Assembly: GCA_963969395.1 (NCBI GenBank)
Contig: OZ017795.1
Coordinates: forward strand, 15,004,001-15,068,000
Direction: 5' to 3'
Origin: Pseudoscleropodium purum
Taxonomy: Eukaryota; Streptophyta; Bryopsida; Hypnales; Brachytheciaceae
Length of the DNA: 64,000 nt
Shown here: one piece after another, positions 1 to 12,246 of the stretch
How the letters are laid out: every line of letters starts with the position of its first letter
How positions within the stretch are numbered: the first letter of the stretch is position 1
Notes under the pieces: generated by a model
The model's input: only the letters and a program-made list of their open reading frames with translations
The model's database searches: none
Told to the model about the DNA's origin: nothing
Made by a program: the position numbers and the translations under genes

Positions 1-572
1 ACGTGCCTTGCAAAATGGATAATTGGTTAGAAGAGCTCTGCATAGTTGGGCCACCCATCTTGCAATTTGAATGGCTTGCTTACAAGTTAGGGCCAAAAAC
101 CACCTACAACCTACAAAAAGAAGCACTTTTGTCAACCTGGTCACGGCTTGCAAACTGAGTGGGACAAGCGTAGGCACACTTTTCGAATGAGCACGTACTA
201 GGCCAAATGAATTGTCTGCACAACCGGTGAAGTTTGCAATCTTGGATTCTCTTTTTTATTATTAACCTACATATCGAGAAGAGGACCAGTCTCTTAATAG
301 TGAATGGGTGGGGCGCACATAACTACTTGGCTTGCAAAGACGATGGAGTTGCATTTTGCCAACCAATAATCCTCTACATTTTGTAAGCTGGGTGGGGATA
401 CTCTTAGATGTGATGAGGAGTACTAAAAATTTCCACCTTTGCAACTGTCATGAGACTCACTCCCTGCCTTTGTTCCCTTGGATGTGCCCTCCATTGCTTG
501 TTATTCTAGACTTGTGGAGTATCTATCTATACCTTAACCCTTAAAGGACAAGTTGGTCATCGTGGAAATCAT
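1..572. other. AT-rich non-coding DNA, no gene seen
   Basis: Only short overlapping reading frames are present, with no recognisable protein. Near 538-550 there is a CCCTTAAAGGACAAG motif that resembles the ends of the TTAA-bounded repeat family found elsewhere in the window, so this may be a decayed repeat border. Confidence 0.5.
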
Positions 573-960
573 TTGTCTTGGTACAGTACGAATTGTTGGC
601 TTAAAAAAACAAAACTCATTGGAAGTCAAACTATTGAAGAAGACTTTCATTTTTCACACAAAATTTGGTGGATGAATAGTTGCACTTTTGTCTTGCATAA
701 AGAGATTCTTTGTCATTCATTGGCCAAAAAACAATCATGGTGTTGTTTAATCCTTAAAGGACAAAGAGTTTACTTTGGAAATCGACCTTTTTCATTATCA
801 TGCAAATCATTGGCTTAAAAAATTGCAAAAACTTTCATTGGAAGTCAAACTACTACAGAAGATTTCTCCTTTTTACAACAAAATTATGAAGGTGAATAGT
901 TAAACTTTTGTCCTACTAGAAGAATTCCATGTCAATCATCAGACATTTATATCGATGTTT
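573..960 (+). repeat. Imperfect tandem duplication of about 220-240 bp
   Basis: The string CATTGGAAGTCAAACTA occurs near 618 and again near 836. In both places it is followed by a GAAGA-TTT stretch, a TTTTTCACACAAAATT or TTTTTACAACAAAATT stretch, GGTGAATAGTT, and ACTTTTGTC. The two copies are therefore successive diverged units. Further single copies lie near 45548-45680 (same strand) and near 9755-9880 (inverted), so the unit is a dispersed repeat. No coding function is visible. Confidence 0.65.
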
Positions 961-2293
961 AAGAGTTAAGGGTTAAATCTATCTGCATCTTAAATGAGGT
1001 TGTTTGTTTTTATTTTGTTTGTTTATTTTGTGGCATTTGCCCTACAATGTAAAAGTAATGAATTTTTGAAGTTTTCATGAATTAAAAATTAAAAAGACAA
1101 TTTTACTTTTATTTTGGCTATGATAATGGCATAAGGCAATGGTATAGGGCACACTCGTCTTATTCATTCATTGAATATATTCAACAATTGCTATTGTATT
1201 TTCCTCAAAATAAAAAAACAATGATGATGTGTGCATTAGCCCACTACCCTTATAAACTACACTCATTGTTTTGAACACCTTTTATTTCAAGAATAAACAT
1301 GACTAATTCAAAATTCAACTATTGGTCTTGAAATACATAACTATTCTGGCTATTTTGATTGGAAAAAAAATGAAATTTAACCCTAATTTTACTAATTATG
1401 GCGACAAATTCACAAATTATAGACATTCTCTTTAAATTAAAAATGTACCAAAGCTAGCAAGCCTATACTTGTCTAATTTTCATTTTTTTTTCATATTATT
1501 TGATGCAAAATGATGATATTGATCCATTTTAATTCAAAAGTCCATAATTAGTAAAATTGTATTTTTTTCCTTTACAAAAAATAACCAACTGGGGAAAAAT
1601 TGTACATTAAAAGAAAAATTGTCATGAACTAGTTTTTCCAAATCTTTCCTCCTAAGAAAATCCAAATCCTTTCAATGAAGATAACCACGTCTTTTACTCT
1701 CATAGCACCTCCCTTTGAATTTCAAAAAATTGTGGATGGAAATACAATAGCTTGAAAACTCCAAAGTCATTTATCAGACACTTATATTTTTGAAGAGTGC
1801 CTCTTTTGGACTCCCCCAAATTATAGATGGAAATGTATTGGCTTTGAAACTTCAAGGACTCTAAAATCATTCTAAGGAGTTTGTGTTGATTTATAAAATG
1901 AATATTTTTTGCTTTGGGTGTTTGTTGGCTCTCAACCAAATAGAAAGATGCTTTGCTTTGAGTGAAGCTACCTTGAGAAAAGTTTGAAGAGCTACCTTAC
2001 TCAAAAAGCAAGCCAATGTTATAAAGCCTCTCAAAACAAGGCATTTTGCTTTATTTGAAAAAGCAGTGAACAGTGGACAATTTGCACCGGTGAATGCTTG
2101 GGTGTAGAGTAATTTGGCAGGGTCATTAGTGAAAAAATTCTAGAGAACATTACCAGAATTTGGCAGGCTCATTGGTGAGAATTATTTAGGAGAACAAAGT
2201 TCATTACTACAAAAATAGGAAGTGAGGTGGAGAAGGCATCGAAGTGGTCAGACAATAGAAACAACCCTGGTCAGTCTGGACCTCTTTCAGGAT
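961..2293. other. AT-rich non-coding DNA with a repeat fragment
   Basis: Nothing coding is recognised. Around 1015-1180 there is an inverted copy of a dispersed repeat seen at 11985-12235, 35400-35610 and 35920-36140. It shares the TTTGTTTGTTT run, the TGGCATTTGCCCTACAATG region and the ggcaatgg-ggcacac segment. Confidence 0.5.
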
Positions 2294-2365
2294 GTCGTTG
2301 TAGTATAGTGGTAAGTATTCCCGCCTGTCACGCGGGTGACCCGGGTTCGATCCCCGGCAGCGGCG
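2294..2365 (+). tRNA. tRNA-Asp (anticodon GTC)
   Basis: This is a 72-nt cloverleaf without an intron. The acceptor stem is GTCGTTG at 2294-2300 paired with CAGCGGC at 2358-2364 (two G:U pairs), with discriminator G at 2365. The D-arm contains AGTGGTAAGT. The anticodon stem is CCCGC (2320-2324) with GCGGG (2332-2336), and the 7-nt loop CTGTCAC places GTC at 2327-2329. The T-arm carries GGGTTCGATCCCC, which doubles as the pol III B box. It decodes aspartate codons GAC/GAU in the cytosol. No CCA is encoded, as expected for a eukaryotic nuclear gene. It stands alone in AT-rich DNA. Confidence 0.97.
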
Positions 2366-2376
2366 AAAGTCCTTCC

Positions 2377-2380
2377 TTTT
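2377..2380 (+). terminator. Pol III T-run terminator of tRNA-Asp
   Basis: A TTTT run begins 12 nt past the tRNA 3' end, with a second T-run shortly after (2383-2387). This is the expected pol III stop position. Confidence 0.8.
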
Positions 2381-3799
2381 AATTTTTGAATGCAAAATAA
2401 TCCGAACTCCCGATGTCGTATCCCACGAATGCAGCGATTCACTTTCACGCCGAAGTTTGGTATTCGAACGGTGCCATACAAGGGCCAGAACCCAGGGCTT
2501 TCTATGCCTCAAAACCGTATTTTTCTATTTCTTGTAACCTGAATTGGAATTTGAAGGTAACAAACATGCACAGATCTCCTTTCAGCTGTAGTCGCAGCTG
2601 CGAGAGAATCTAGAAAACGAAAACCGCTCCCCTCAAGAAACACAACAGTTTCCAGAATAACAATCAAGCACAAATTCAAGTACTAGTTAGCTAACCCAGG
2701 GTCATCATCAGGCATTGTGAGAAGGAGCTAAACCACGGAATACATCGTCGTCCGAAGAGAAAATTCAAAAAATCCTACCTTACAAGACTTAAACTTCAGG
2801 AGCAAGTCAAAACCCCAACCACTCCACATTCCCAAGAACGGGGTCAACCTGATTCGAAAATCACAAGCACCTTTCTCAAAAAGCACCTGCCAAAAGCGAT
2901 CACAACAGCATTCCCACCACCGAGCGCACTCTACTCAGTTACATGCGAAACACCCTAACCGATTCAACAAGTACTTGCGACATCTAGGCCCACAGGCAGC
3001 TGGCTCCCGAGTTCGCTTCCCGACATGTATGAAACCCTCAACCCTCGCACGAGGCAGACCAAGCACACCATGCTTTCATTTCACAATTCACAAAACACGA
3101 CGACGACCTAACGTCCATCCCTGCCAAATTAAAAAAAAAGTACAAATCAACGTTGGACCCATCTCTCGCATCCCCATCCCACTGTCTTAAACCTCCACAA
3201 CGCACGCAAGCAAAACTCCCCAATCAGGAAACGGTCCAAGACGCATAGACACACATGCATCAGCGTTTCCAACTCTACGGGTCGTAGATTAGCAAGCCCA
3301 GTGAAAACCTCTGGGAGTGGCGCCATCGAAGCATCAGCTTCATTGATGGGCGAATTATAATGGGAACAAAATTAACACCCTGTCAGACAACCAGGCTGCT
3401 TCTTGACAATAGGAGTGCCAACTTATTCTCGACTCCGACTAATAATGACGATCAATAGCATCCTCAACTCTCTACACTACCTGCTCTACCTCGCTGCCTC
3501 CGCCAATGTCTAATCGTCAAGGTCCCACTCGAATGGGTGATCCACTAACTGAAAGGAAAGGAACCACGCACGGCCACCGCTGCAAGACCCGGGGAACACA
3601 AGAAAAATGGGGGGGTACAACCTTCGTACTTCCACAATCTGCTTCTGCTGCAACCGCATCCCAATTCGATCACCCCTAGGGATCCATGCAACAGCCAAAA
3701 ATAAAACCTAATGCGCCCCAATCCCACGTCGTGGTTGCCCGTCGTCACAAATGAATCGGCCGTCCCAAAGAAAAACAAAAAAGATTCCGCGAGAATCCT
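2381..3799. other. Moderate-GC non-coding DNA; 3' flank of the carrier gene
   Basis: No reading frame of recognisable family is present. The part next to 3800 probably contains the 3' UTR of the minus-strand phosphate carrier gene. Base composition is much less AT-rich than the repeat regions, which suggests relatively unique sequence. No repeat structure was noticed. Confidence 0.5.
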
Positions 3800-4987
3800 C
3801 TACGCCAGCTTCTTCGGCTCCTCCACCACGCCTCCAGTCGTCGGCAGACCCACGAACACCTTGAACGAGTCGTAAATGCCCCACTGCGCGCCCGTCAGCG
3901 TGCCGATCATGATGATACGCAGCGGGAGACCGCGCGTGAACAGAGCCTTCAATCCCATCTGGTTCACCGCCTGAGAAACCGTCGCGCCCTTGGCGTTGTT
4001 CAAAAACGACACCAGGTTGTCCGCCGGGTGAGAGATGATCGCGCACGCCACGCCCGCAATGTACCCGGCGCTGAAAGAGATCCCCAGCTGCGACGTCGAA
4101 GACAACTCGCTCTTCGGCACAGGCACCGCGTACTTGTAGATCGCCTCCACAGTGCTCTCGAACGTCGCGAACTTCATCATCGTGTACGGGATCTGACGAC
4201 CCCACAAAGGCACCAGACCCTTGTACAGACCCGCCACGCCGTCAGACGCGATCAGCTTCGGCAAACCGTCGGTCAGACCCTTCGCGAAACCGGGGTTCGT
4301 CTGCACGCGCACCTTCACGGCCTCGAACGGACAAAGACCCACGTCCGCGATCACCTCCGCAGACGCAGAACCCGCAAGGTAGATCAGCGTCTTGTACTTC
4401 TTCGCATCCTCGGGACCGGCCAGGTCCGAGTACGTCTTCTTGAAGTACTCGTAGAAACCGTACTTGCACGCGCCCTGCACGCTGTACCCCAGAAGCGTCG
4501 GCACCCAGCCGCGGAACAGACCCACCGCGCCGTTCTCCTTCACCAGCAGCGAGAACCCGCCCGTGATCGACTTGTACTTCTCCGGAGCGATCTGCATGTT
4601 GCACTTCACCACGTCGATCGGAGTCACGCCCGCGTGCGTCAGGCCGCAGCAGAGCATCCCGCCCACGGCGCACGCGCGGTAGTACTCGGCCGAGAACATG
4701 GCGATCTTGCCCTCGACAGGCGCAGGCACCACGAACGACGGCGCCACGCCCTCCTTCGTCCGCGCCGCGCCCGACACCTGACGGAACAGAGACGTCGCCG
4801 TGAACGCATTCGCATTCGCATTCCCATTCCCATGGCCGCTCGACGTCGCCACCTCCGACGTCAGAGCCTGGAACAGAGAGCTCGAGTTCGGGCTCGGGAA
4901 GCTCCTCCTGGCCGCCGTCGCCTGCCGGGGCGAGTACAGAAACTCCGGCACCACCATCGTCCCGCGCCTGTGCTCCGCGAATGCCAT
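3800..4987 (-). CDS. Mitochondrial phosphate carrier (SLC25A3/MPT family), intronless
   Basis: This encodes a 395-residue mitochondrial carrier family protein that imports inorganic phosphate (H+ symport) across the inner membrane for ATP synthesis. Three tandem carrier repeats are visible at about residues 98-190, 199-288 and 300-385. The Px[D/E]xx[K/R] signatures are PIDVVK (123-128), PFEAVK (220-225) and a degenerate PADNLV (321-326). An imperfect third signature is normal for phosphate carriers. The PiC-typical segments EYYRACAVGG, LFRGWVPTLLGYSVQGACKYG, PLWGRQIPYTMMKF and TLTGAQWGIYD are all present. Residues 1-95 form a basic, Ser/Ala-rich presequence with a GNGNANAN low-complexity run. 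The start at 4987 has a good context (gccATGGca). An in-frame ATG at 5101 would add 38 hydrophobic and Cys-rich residues and is less likely. The gene is intronless and GC-rich in AT-rich surroundings, so it could be a retrocopy, but the frame is intact. Confidence 0.93.
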   Translation of the reverse strand: MAFAEHRRGTMVVPEFLYSPRQATAARRSFPSPNSSSLFQALTSEVATSSGHGNGNANANAFTATSLFRQVSGAARTKEGVAPSFVVPAPVEGKIAMFSAEYYRACAVGGMLCCGLTHAGVTPIDVVKCNMQIAPEKYKSITGGFSLLVKENGAVGLFRGWVPTLLGYSVQGACKYGFYEYFKKTYSDLAGPEDAKKYKTLIYLAGSASAEVIADVGLCPFEAVKVRVQTNPGFAKGLTDGLPKLIASDGVAGLYKGLVPLWGRQIPYTMMKFATFESTVEAIYKYAVPVPKSELSSTSQLGISFSAGYIAGVACAIISHPADNLVSFLNNAKGATVSQAVNQMGLKALFTRGLPLRIIMIGTLTGAQWGIYDSFKVFVGLPTTGGVVEEPKKLA

Positions 4988-5640
4988 GGCTACGTGAACG
5001 ACCCTCCCCTGCTCTTGCTCTTGCGGATAAGCTCCGCTCCAGAGGCAGCAACAACTAGAAATCAAATAACACAGACTAATAACTTTCAATGCACTCAACA
5101 AGCCAGCAACGAGTGCGATCGAGAAGTGGAAAAGAAAAGGTTGTCAAGGAGCCCTCAGTGCAGAGGGACGACGACCGTTGAGCTTGATGAAGACCTAAAG
5201 CAAAAGCCGTGCTTTTAGATGCGGGAGGACATTAGGATTCCACGGAGATGCCGCGAATGGGAGGCACGGTGGTGGGGCCGTTCTAGATGGCCGCGGGTTT
5301 GGGGTCCCATAGTGGTGTGCGGTGGAGAGCGTCGCGGCTTTAGGGCGGCGACTCCTACGTACAGTTTCCTTCGTTCCCCTTTGAGTGAAGTGAGGAACTT
5401 GGTTGCTGAGAACTCATGATTTGAACGTGTGGGAACGTGTGCGAACCGTTTTTTGTGACCTGTTCCTTGAATGATGCAGGTGTTCATTGTTCACTGGTTG
5501 TTGTGCTCAGTTGGTTCAGTTAGGAGTTCGTCGGTAGTTCATTGGTAGTTTCGTATTTTTGGGCGGCTGTGCCAGTGTGAATTGTTGGTTAGTTAGTTGT
5601 TGACACCTTTCCACGTTGGCGTCCTTTGACTGTCTGAAAC
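4988..5640 (-). promoter_or_regulatory. Probable 5' UTR and promoter region of the carrier gene
   Basis: This GC-rich upstream block lies on the 5' side of the minus-strand carrier. It contains pyrimidine-rich stretches on the minus strand (for example 5100-5180), common in plant leaders. No convincing TATA box was found. The assignment rests on position and composition only. Confidence 0.4.
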
Positions 5641-7696
5641 TTGAATTTTATGGACTCATGGAGGAAAGATTGTGAAATTCAAATTAATTCTTCAATCTTC
5701 CTTAACACAGATGAAGAAATATCGTTGGCCTTGTGACTATCCAGTGAAAAGATGTGACGCACTGAGTTTCAATTAATGAAAGTTGTTGATTGTAAGAAAA
5801 TAATTACCCTTCCCCCTTTTGACACCATTGAGGTAGAACTACCCAATTCCATCATTTGCCCAATTCCACTTTGGCCCCAATTACATTGACTGCAAAACCC
5901 ATATCCATTCACTTTCTTGACAATTTCAGTGCATTAATGCCCAAAGGGTTAATGTGTCAATCCTTCATTGGTAGGAACTTAAGTGCCAATAGATACATGC
6001 TAAGATGGTAATGGGTTGTTCATGAGACATTTTTGACACCACTCTATGGACAGTTTTGTAATTACAGGGCAACCTACTTTAAAAATTCACAAAAATTACA
6101 ATTTTGATCGTAAAACTACAATTCTACTTGGGTTAGATTTGTAAAACAAGCACATAGATTTGAAAAATATGTCCCTCTCTTGAAGTTGGCCACAAGATAG
6201 TCAAGTTGTAAATCAGAATAGTAACAAATTGTTCTACTTTAATCTTGAAAAATAAGAGATATGGAATCAAATATGGGATACGATGTGGTATAGATACAAA
6301 TATGGGTACATTCAAGAAATATGGATATGAGCCATTAATCCATATCATTTGCTAATACATGTTGATCTTGAAAAATATAAATATGGTTGGAGGGATTTTT
6401 TAATATTAAAATAGAATTAATTACATTTTGAATTAATCATTAAATTAATTCAAAATGAGCATTGTGAGTCACTATCTATTCAAAATACATGTAGAATGTA
6501 TCTGGAGCAAGCAAAGTGCATGCACAAGCAACAATTTGACATGAATAGTAACTGGACATGTTGACTATTTTTTAACAAGTAGTCTGACTTTGTTTTATCA
6601 ATGAAGTACTTCCTAAATATCATTGTGAATTGGCTACATTGTACCACATTTTTATAAAACAATATTCTTTTTGTACACCTTTAATTAAAATAAGGTGCTT
6701 TGGGTTCTAATCTGCAACACCATAAGAACCAATCTTTAAGGTCACGTTATTGTTTTGATTGAGCCCATATACTCAACAATATAATTTTTTTATTCACAAA
6801 AATGTGTTTTTTAGGCCACATTTCCCAACAATAAAATGGAGTGTTGGGCAGCCTACACCAATTCATTTCTAAGCATCCATTATTTTTGAATCCATTGTCA
6901 AAAGCCTTCATGTAGATTCTAATATCAAGGGCTTATTCATGAGTAGAATATAGGTAGTACTACTCAATCTACTTTGCCTTGAAATATAAATTATTTCATT
7001 AGGTCCTATTGGATCAAGTAAAAGAACATCCCAATGTACTTTAAGATGCATTACTTGGACACCATATACATAAGTTATGAAATTCCAAAATATTGCTTGG
7101 GATAGTACCAAAAATTAAGACCGGGCTCTCCTAGGATTTCATATTCTACTAATTGTATATCCCCATGTGTATCATCAATTTTAGGTTTGAGTGTTACTTT
7201 TTTGTCCAAATGTAGGTATCGTATTGTGGTAGGAATAATTATATATGTGTATTTCGTAAAATAAATTCTTTTTCTACAAATGGGATTGCAACCCCCCAAA
7301 AAAACTTCAATACAACAACTTTGAAATTTGGGCAAACTCTAGAGATTTGCCCAACAATGGCCTTAGAAAAGAAAAACTAGGTAGAGAAGTTTGTTTTCAA
7401 TTGACCTTAAGCTAAACAACACTACAATAGGGGGAGTCACAATTAGAAAAGAATCACTATTCATCTCCAAGCTCCAATAACAGATTCATGTAAACCAATC
7501 AAAAGGCAATTACACTCGGTGAAGCGGTGTGTAGTTAAGATTATCCCAAATAATTTAAAAAGTGTTGAAGTTTTGAAGTTCATCAACATGATCATATTTA
7601 GGAAGTATTTTAACATCGAAAGTTTAGAAAGAGCATCATTACAATCATATTTAGTATCTGAAATAACCTTCAACAAGTTCAAGATAACTTTAACCA
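5641..7696. other. AT-rich non-coding DNA with repeat similarity
   Basis: No gene is seen. The stretch at about 5818-5900 (GAGGTAGAACTACCCAATTCC, then a CATTTGCCCAATTCCA segment) resembles the arms of the large foldback at 30200-31472, so a related element or fragment lies here. Confidence 0.4.
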
Positions 7697-8617
7697 TTTA
7701 AGTTCTTTGACTATATTTTAACCGAAAATGCCCCAAAACTGCCATTTCTAGGACAAGTTCCAAAAAAAATTTAAGACCTTTTTGACATACATAATTGTAT
7801 GATCTTGTAGTAGAATGATTTGAAAAGATGTAGAAAATTTTTTAGAAGATTCCACTATGTAGATTGGCAAATATTAGCATTTCAATTTACAAAAAACATT
7901 TTTTTGGCTCTACAAAAAATAGGACAGTTGCACTTCACAAGCTCACCTTTCTATGAAAAAAAGTTTAAAATGGTGGTACTTCTTTGAATTATGTTTTCTG
8001 AACAAGTTGGCCACATGCTTGAAAATTTTCAAATCATTTAGAATTGTACAACATATAGGAAAAAAAATAGTAAATAGACAATAGTAGAAAATGATTCAGA
8101 ATACTAAATTGTTAAGAATTAAATTATGGAATTAAAAATTCCAATCCCAATGGTTGCAATGTTGTAATAAACAATATACATCCTATGATATTATCTTTTT
8201 CCAAAAATATTGAAAATTGAAGAAGATAAAGGACTTCAAAGTTTATTTTAGAGTAGAAAATCCATAATTACCTGCAAACAAAAAAGCCTCATAACTTTTG
8301 ATTTATTGATCCAAATGGAATGATTAAAAGCTTTTCACAAATATGTAGCTCTTGAAAACTAATTTAAATTTTTTATTTTTGAAAAGCAATTTGTTTTTTA
8401 TCTACTTGGACTGTCCATTTACAAAAAAAATAACATTTTAGGTCATAACTTTTGATTGTTGTATTCAAATGTCATGAAATTTTGCTCACACAATAAATAA
8501 ACATGCTACACATTTTCTATCAAAGTTTGTGCCAAATATATGCTAATCAACAATCACAATAGTGTGCCCAAAATTGCTATATTGCCTAAATCAATAGGTT
8601 GGTCCATTAGGGGTTAA
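7697..8617 (+). repeat. TTAA-bounded repeat family, copy 1 (decayed 5' end)
   Basis: About 920 bp, collinear with the copies at 10115, 38613, 44034 and 53555. Shared landmarks are AAAATGCCCCAAAACTGCC, the 'ctacaaaaaataggacagttgcacttcac' region, ATAGGAAAAAAAATAGTAA, and a 3' end CCATTAGGGGTTAA. The 5' terminus is degenerate. No coding capacity is present. Confidence 0.7.
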
Positions 8618-9345
8618 GCAATGATTTGGGTAGAGAAGAGTTGTATCTAAATTCATTGAATACCTTTTGGAAGCAGTAATTTCATTTTACAACTCATATT
8701 ATTCAATGAGTTGTGGGAGAGGACCCTGCAAATGGAATCCCTGTGAGCTTAACCTTGAAACTTCACACATGCCTAAAAGTCACTACTTGATGGATGTCTT
8801 TCAAGATTACAAGATAGAATTGAAGAATGCACCTATTGGAGTATTGGTCCATGAATTAGATCATTTTTGGCAAAGTACCTTAGTAATTGGTCTGACTCGT
8901 TCTTTGAAGGCTAACATTGACTTAGAGCCCAAGTTATGCTACCTTGCGAAATTGGAAAAGAAAATCACCCAAGTGTTGAAGCCTTATGTCACTCTACCAT
9001 TATAACATTGTATAACCAAGAAATGGTCCTCCTAATGCTAAAAACGTCTCTAGACTGTTTCCTTGGAAAGGCCATCCCAGCTTGGTGTACGCTGAGTTTG
9101 GGTAGTTTCTGGTCCCCCATTGCTAAGAAGGCATTACGCTTTGCTAGATATTTGGGAGGGAATTCTGAGTTATTTCAAGGATTGGGGTTGGCCGAGGAGC
9201 CATAAAAGACAATTTTGTCCGTTGTAGGCGGGCGGGGTCTCCTTTTTCAAGGATGCCTATAAGAGACTCCCCTGCTTGCCTTATTGGGAAAGGAAGACAG
9301 AAACAATGTTGTGAGTGCTGTCTGCTGCCGTGCCACACAAGCATC
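8618..9345 (+). other. Unrecognised ORF fragment plus a dispersed repeat
   Basis: 8667-9005 holds a 112-codon reading frame beginning MEAVISFYNSYYSMSCGRGP and containing VLVHELDHFW. I do not recognise it, and it has no family signature I can name. 9080-9330 resembles 51270-51450: both contain a CTTTGCTAGATA segment, GGATTGGGGTTGG, AAGACAATTTTGT, TTTTCAAGGATGC and CATTGGGAAA or TATTGGGAAA. The stretch is therefore probably repeat-derived rather than a host gene. Confidence 0.4.
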
Positions 9346-10114
9346 GCAGAACCAATGATCCAGTGGGATCACATGATCACGTTTCATTGAATGAGAAAAG
9401 CCCACCATTGTTTACCATTCTCTCGCAAGCTTCCGAAATTTCCTGTGGACCACTTCCGTCCGCGTTTCCGTAGCTCGCTTGTACTTCGTGAGGTTGTGGT
9501 GCAATTGTCAACAAGGCCGCCCTATAACTTCTTAGTGTCAAGTGTTGACGTTGGCGGATGTCATTTGCGCTGCTTGGAGCTAGTCAAACACGGTCAGTTT
9601 TACCTCTTCTTTTCAATGCAAATTGTGTTCACAATTTCATTTCACACTGTTTTTCAATGAAACCTTGAATCTTGATGATAACTTCTTGTTTAACCCTTGA
9701 ACATCAAGGCGGATGTTTTATGTCCGATGGATGATAGGGAATCAATCTATATAGGATAGAAGTACAACTATTCATTCTCAAAATTGGTTTTGAAAAGGGA
9801 AGATCTTCTATAGTAATTTGACTTGCAATGACTACTTTTGCAATTTTGAAGGCTAATGATTCACATAGTAATAGAAAAGGATGATTTTGAGGGTCACTCC
9901 TTCGGTGTTTGAGGATTAAATAAATTTAACTCCTAAAAATATTGTGGTGTTTTGAGGCTTGAAATTGCTATAGGATACTTGAAATAAAAAAAAAAGGCTA
10001 AAATGTTTGTTTGTATTTATTCTCTGACAAAATTCAATCCTAAAATCCTTTAGTTAACTTGTTAGAGTATGCCTTGCTAGAATTTTAGAGTGAAAATCCC
10101 CATCAATTGCAAGT
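9346..10114. other. AT-rich non-coding DNA with repeat fragments
   Basis: No gene is recognised. 9755-9880 is an inverted copy of the unit duplicated at 573-960. A TTTAACCCTTGAACATCAAGG motif at 9690 resembles TTAA-family ends. Confidence 0.45.
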
Positions 10115-11064
10115 TTAACCCCTAGAGGTTGGAGACTATGTTTTCACAAAACACTTCAAAACTATCATTTCTAATACAAGTACCAAATTTTAAAAGAAAT
10201 TCTTTTTCGGACACATATAACCATAGGATCTTATATTAAGCTAGTTTGAGAAGATGTGGAAAAAATTTCAGAAATTTCCACCTTGTAGATTGCAAGATAA
10301 TAGCATTTGAATTGACAAAAATCCTTTTTAGGGGCCCTATATAAAATCGAGCAGTTGCACTTCACAAAGTCGCATTTGTATGAAAAATATCCAAAATTGT
10401 GGTTATTTTTTGGATTCATTCTTCAAAGAAAGTTGGCTACATGATCGAAAAATTTTAGATCATTTGGAATTGCACAACATATAGGAAAAAAATAGTAAGT
10501 AGAAAGAAATAGAAAATAATTTAAAATACTAAATTGTTAAGAATTTAATTATAAAAATGAAAAATTCCAATTTCAGTGGATGTAATGTATTAATAAAATA
10601 AAAACATAAAAATAAATTATATATATATATATGTAATTTTATTTTTTCAAAAATATTAAAAATTGAGTTTAATGAAGGATTTCAAAGTATATTTTAGAAT
10701 AGGGAATCTATAACTGTGTACAAACTAGAACACCTTATAGCTTTCATCTCATAAATCAAAATGGAATTATTCAAAGCTTTTTACATATATACAAATCTAG
10801 ACAACTTATTTCTAATTTTTATTTTTGAAAAAAGTGATTTTTTAAGAAATTTTTGGGCTACCCACCAAGCATTGAAAATTACATATCATGTAATAACTTT
10901 TGAACCATGTAATAAAAAATTATGATAATTGTTGGGCCTTAAGGCTACTCTTCATGCACATGTTGTGTGAAAATTTCAAAGAAAAAAAAAGAAAAATTCC
11001 ATTCATAATGAGCTACCCAAAATTGCTATGTTGTTATAAAATGCAATTTAATCTTTTAGGGGTT
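10115..11064 (+). repeat. TTAA-bounded repeat family, copy 2
   Basis: The start is TTAACCCCTAGAGGTTGG and the end is CTTTTAGGGGTTA, giving inverted termini of about 10 bp around a 950 bp non-coding body. The body matches copies 3, 5, 6 and 7 through its length, including GGGCTACCCACCAAGCATTG, TGAAAATTACATATCATG, TTGTTGGGCCTTAA and the terminal AGCTACCCAAAATTGCTATG block. The 3' TTAA has changed to TTAT. Confidence 0.75.
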
Positions 11065-11984
11065 ATTGTGTCAAACTTCAAAAAGTAGTTTTTCCTAGCC
11101 CCTCTTAAAGATGAAGTTTTTTCTTTCAACATTTTTAGAAGAAAACATGAATTTTTAGAACTTGTGCAATTTCGTCTATATATTCATCCTTAAGAAAATT
11201 ATAAAGTTTGTGGAAGGTGATACACAATGAAAGAAAAAAATTAAACTTACAATAATTCTTACAAAATTTTGAATTGCAAATCCAATTGGTGAGAATGTTC
11301 TTGTAAGCAACATATACAACAAGTTTCAATTTTTATTTGGAAATTCAAAAAATCAAGTGAAAAAACAACTTCATATATTTTTTTCTATCTCCATTACCCA
11401 CAAAATAAAACTCCTCATAATTTTCACTTCATTATTTGGAATTGAATGCTTCAAATGTTTTCGAAAACTCAAGGTATCAATTTATACAATACAATAAAAT
11501 TAAGTAGTTATTTTTAAGAATATATCTTTAGTTCCTTATTTTGACACGAAAAATCAAAAATCCTATTAGCTTTTGTAATATATATCAGAATGATGTCTAA
11601 CAAAGCTTCACATGTAGATTGGGATGATTAGCATCCATTCTGTAAATTTCATACAAAAATTCCAAATTTTAAAGACAATATCTAGAGCTTACATGAATTC
11701 TTAATAAAACCAAAGTAGATTCCTTAGTCCTTTAGGTTAACTAAACACTAGCGATACTCATGAAGAAGAAACATAGATACAAAATGGGCATGGAAGTTTA
11801 AATTTGAATGTTATTAAAAAAACATTAAAAAAAAAATAGTGTCCCAACACCTTTGCAAGTAGGATACTTTCACACCAAAAAGAACATCTTCAACTTTTAA
11901 AAAGGACAATATAACCCTACAAAGATAAGGGGTCTAAATAATCCAACTATCCCCCTTGCTAATCTCAATCTTCCATCATGACAA
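11065..11984. other. AT-rich non-coding DNA, no gene seen
   Basis: Very AT-rich sequence without long reading frames. Parts resemble 56220-56760 (related wording such as 'ctcctcataattttcacttcattatttggaattgaatg' and 'gcaatatatatgaaaatgac'), so it is probably another decayed member of the TTAA-bounded repeats. Confidence 0.45.
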
Positions 11985-12246
11985 TTAGTGTACCTTGTGT
12001 TGATGCCATAGTATAATAAATTAAAAGTAAACATAATTTTTTAATTTTTCAATTCAAAAAACTTTGAAATTCGATCATTTTCACATTATAGGTCCAAATA
12101 TCCACAAAACAAAGCCTGTGCACCCTTCCTTGCAAAGGGCTTTCCAAAGGTATAAAAAACATGACTAGGGGACGCATGGTTTTGGAGCTCACCATAACAA
12201 ACAAACAAATAACCTAACTTGAAGTATGGGGTACTTTATCAATACC
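11985..12246 (+). repeat. Dispersed repeat B, copy interrupted by a CACTA element
   Basis: This shares a run of motifs with 35400-35610 and 35920-36140: a GTGTACCTTGTG-like start, a TTTTCACATTATAGGTCC segment, CACAAAACAAAGCCTGTGC, a CTTTCC-aagg block and repeated AACAAACAAACAAA. It continues up to the CACTA insertion point, ending in the target triplet ACC. An inverted partner follows the insertion at 13471-13565. Confidence 0.6.

Noticed and set aside
4988..5101. Upstream in-frame ATG at 5101 as the carrier start
   Set aside because: It would add 38 hydrophobic, Cys-rich residues before a normal mitochondrial leader. The ATG at 4987 has a better context and gives a typical presequence.
4028..5218. 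A 396-codon open frame on the plus strand
   Set aside because: It is the antisense shadow of the GC-rich phosphate carrier gene. The translation is Arg/His-rich with no domain.
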